The notes under the pieces are model-generated. The model was not told the DNA's origin. It saw nothing but the letters and a program-made list of their open reading frames with translations, and searched no databases. A DNA stretch of 64,000 nt from Anoplopoma fimbria. Taxonomy: Eukaryota > Chordata > Actinopteri > Perciformes > Anoplopomatidae. Where the stretch lies: the NCBI RefSeq assembly GCF_027596085.1, contig NC_072464.1, positions 10,959,748 through 11,023,747 of the forward strand, given 5' to 3'. This document shows positions 62,094-64,000 of the stretch, piece after piece; position 1 is the stretch's first letter, and the number at the start of each line of letters is the position of its first letter. Both the position numbers and the translations under genes were made by a program.

Positions 62094-62536
62094 TGCTATC
62101 TCTCTTTCTCACTTGCAGCGTTATTTTTAGCATTCAAACAACTGGTCACCTAAAAATGGGCCTGTCTTCCAAAAGTAGTGTCAAAGGAGCACAGCTATGT
62201 ATGGTATCCCCCCCAACCCCCAGTACCTCACAGGCCCGACAGTACTGCTCTTTCGTCTTTGTGTTTGCAGAGAGAAGGCGTGAAGGAGCGATCACAAGGG
62301 GAAAAAACTGTTGCTAGGTCCTGAAGATACTTGAAGAACTTGGATTTGTCTGTACAGCTTGGGATGCTTGAAAACTGCTTTTGACGGACCAATTTTTACC
62401 TCCAAAACTTACTTTAGCATTTCCTTCATTTCCCTATCCCCTGGGCTTGGGTGACCTTTTTGACTGTGCAGTTTTATCCTGTGAATCCAAAACCAAACTC
62501 CACCAGACTTTCTGGGGTGTGTGGTCGCTCCGGACC

Positions 62537-62773
62537 ATGCTATCCCTGTGCTTGTTCTTGCTCCCTTGTCTGAGCCTCGTGCCTTTGGCCCCGGCTGCAA
62601 AGGGCCTGGAGTTCCCACAGTATGACGGGAAAGACCGTGTCCTAGACATCAATGACAAGAATTACAAGAAAGCCTTGAAGCAGCACACCATGGTGTGCAT
62701 GTTCTACCATGGGCCCATATCAGACAGCAAGGTGCTGCAAAAACAACACCAGATGACTGAGTTGGTGCTGGAG
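62537..62773 (+). CDS. Calsequestrin, first coding exon (gene continues past the window)
   Basis: Calsequestrins are high-capacity Ca2+ buffers of the sarcoplasmic reticulum lumen in muscle. The exon encodes 79 residues: a signal peptide (MLSLCLFLLPCLSLVPLAPA, cleavage near residue 21), then the mature N-terminus KGLEFPQYDGKDRV, then KNYKKALKQH and VLQKQHQMTELVLE. This is the first thioredoxin-like domain of CASQ1/CASQ2. It ends at a clean donor, GAG|GTAAAGT. I chose the ATG at 62537 over the in-frame ATG at 62381 because the signal peptide starts there and the upstream 52 codons resemble no calsequestrin. CASQ1 or CASQ2 cannot be settled: YDGKDRV favours CASQ2, but the exon is short. Later exons are outside the window. 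Confidence 0.88.
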
Positions 62774-64000
62774 GTAAAGTATAATAATAAGTAATAATAA
62801 TAAGAAGTAGTTAAAGTAGTTGTCACTAGAAGAGACATAGGACAGAAAGATAATGGAAAGGATATGGTTTGTTGTGGTGGCAGTGATATGAGGGAATGGA
62901 CATATAAAAGATTTGGAGTGCACGGCCCAAATAATCAGACAGCCAACTAGTAAGATATAAAACTCCTTCTTAATGTGCATGCGTGAGTTTTGTCAAGGTC
63001 AACGAGTATATCATATACTCCAAGGGTGCACAATAGTCCAATGAGACGCTGTGCTGTCATTTAAGGTTACCTCTGCTGCTTTTATTCAATGTGTGCTTCT
63101 ATCTCTTAGAATTATATCACTCTGATTTTCCCTGTGGCTTTCTGCTGTTGGCAGAAATAGGCCAAGAGCTCATGAGGATTGTGTTTTAGAGCAGTACAAC
63201 TGAAGGGCACAACTAACTTCTCCTCTATTGTAGTATTTTTTTCGACTTTGGTAGTCAAAGTAGAAGTAAACTTGAGGTTATTTTGTATTCAGCATCATCT
63301 TACCAACTGGCTACAAACTGATAGATTAAAAAATGGATTTGTTTGAATCCCATACAGAAGGAAACAGTGTGCACCGCGTCCTGTCTCATGTTACACATGG
63401 CTGAGGGTTAGTTGCTCTCTGGTCTGTTGAAGGTAACCTGATATTAGCTTCACTTATTTGACACAGCACAGGTGGGCCATGCTACTATATGGTCATTCAC
63501 TCATGTTAGAGTTAATGTTTATATTACATATTTGCAATTTATTTCCCAAATATCTACTCACAGAAGGTTTTGCAGCCTTTCAACCTGTGTAAAATCTATT
63601 TTCTTCTCAATGCTAATTGGTGGAAAAATGAAATGTGTTCAAACATTAATGGCCATTTTTAGAGGCTGTGTTGTGTTTGTCCACTCTGTGCTTCTGTAAA
63701 AACATGATACCTGCTCCTTGAAGAGGATCTGCTATGTATGTAGAGACCTCTCATTCTAAGGTAGGGAAAACGTAACAATAATTTTTTTCAGGTGATGAAA
63801 AAAGAACTTTATAATATTATATTCCATTTCTGCCAATAGATCCACCTAAGTGCTATACACTGTTCCTTTAAAGGTGCCCAATGGAGTTTCCATATAAAAA
63901 CACAAATGGTAGCATTGTTCACATTCATGTTTGCTTACTAGAAATGTCAATGTTCTTCACTGCAATTGCTGGTACATTGCTACGTTGGTTAGCAAGTTAC
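62774..64000 (+). other. Calsequestrin intron 1 (partial)
   Basis: AT-rich sequence after the exon 1 donor, with a short TAA/AAT run at its start. I found no second exon; the expected continuation (residues like LAAQVLE) is absent. Confidence 0.6.

Noticed and set aside
62381..62536. In-frame upstream ATG extending the calsequestrin exon by 52 residues
   Set aside because: It would bury the signal peptide and resembles no family member.

Overview
The window is vertebrate nuclear DNA, almost certainly from a teleost fish. It has intron-rich genes with GT-AG splice sites, long AT-rich introns, teleost-type repeats and orthologues of genes on human chromosome 21q22. I saw no operons, CRISPR arrays, rRNA or convincing tRNA genes. 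Gene models come from reading frames, splice sites and remembered human proteins; no alignment was run.

Left part (1-18.3 kb): a complete MORC3 gene lies on the minus strand (19 coding exons, 4333-15640, 1,073 codons in frame). It encodes a GHKL ATPase with a CW zinc finger and C-terminal coiled coils. A second copy of its first two coding exons, with promoter-side and intron sequence, lies 3' of it at 1134-1623. That copy runs off the left edge, so the window probably cuts a tandem MORC3 duplicate. The two copies of the block (1 to about 2920, and about 12262 to 17290) differ by transposon insertions, which allow relative dating.

Middle (18.3-39.5 kb): DOP1B (DOPEY2), also minus strand, has 37 coding exons (18309-36846), two upstream non-coding exon segments and a GC-rich promoter near 39.4 kb. 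All exon phases fit except the exon 6/7 junction, which is one base short. Its introns hold a solo LTR with a TTAAC target duplication, a TTAA-flanked piggyBac-like MITE, two perfect DNA palindromes and microsatellites.

Right part (39.5-64 kb, plus strand): a gene-poor interval leads to candidate 5' UTR exons and the single-exon coding region of SLC5A3 (myo-inositol/Na+ cotransporter, 49135-51267). About 9 kb further on is the single-exon KCNE2 potassium-channel beta subunit (60457-60789). The window ends in the first coding exon of a calsequestrin gene (62537-62773).

The genes do not form one pathway. DOP1B and SLC5A3 are transcribed divergently. DOP1B-MORC3 and SLC5A3-KCNE2 are each neighbours in human but about 2 Mb apart there, so here they sit much closer. 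The strongest leads are the tandem MORC3 duplication, the foldback palindromes, the DOP1B phase break and an unusual glycine at SLC5A3 residue 142.
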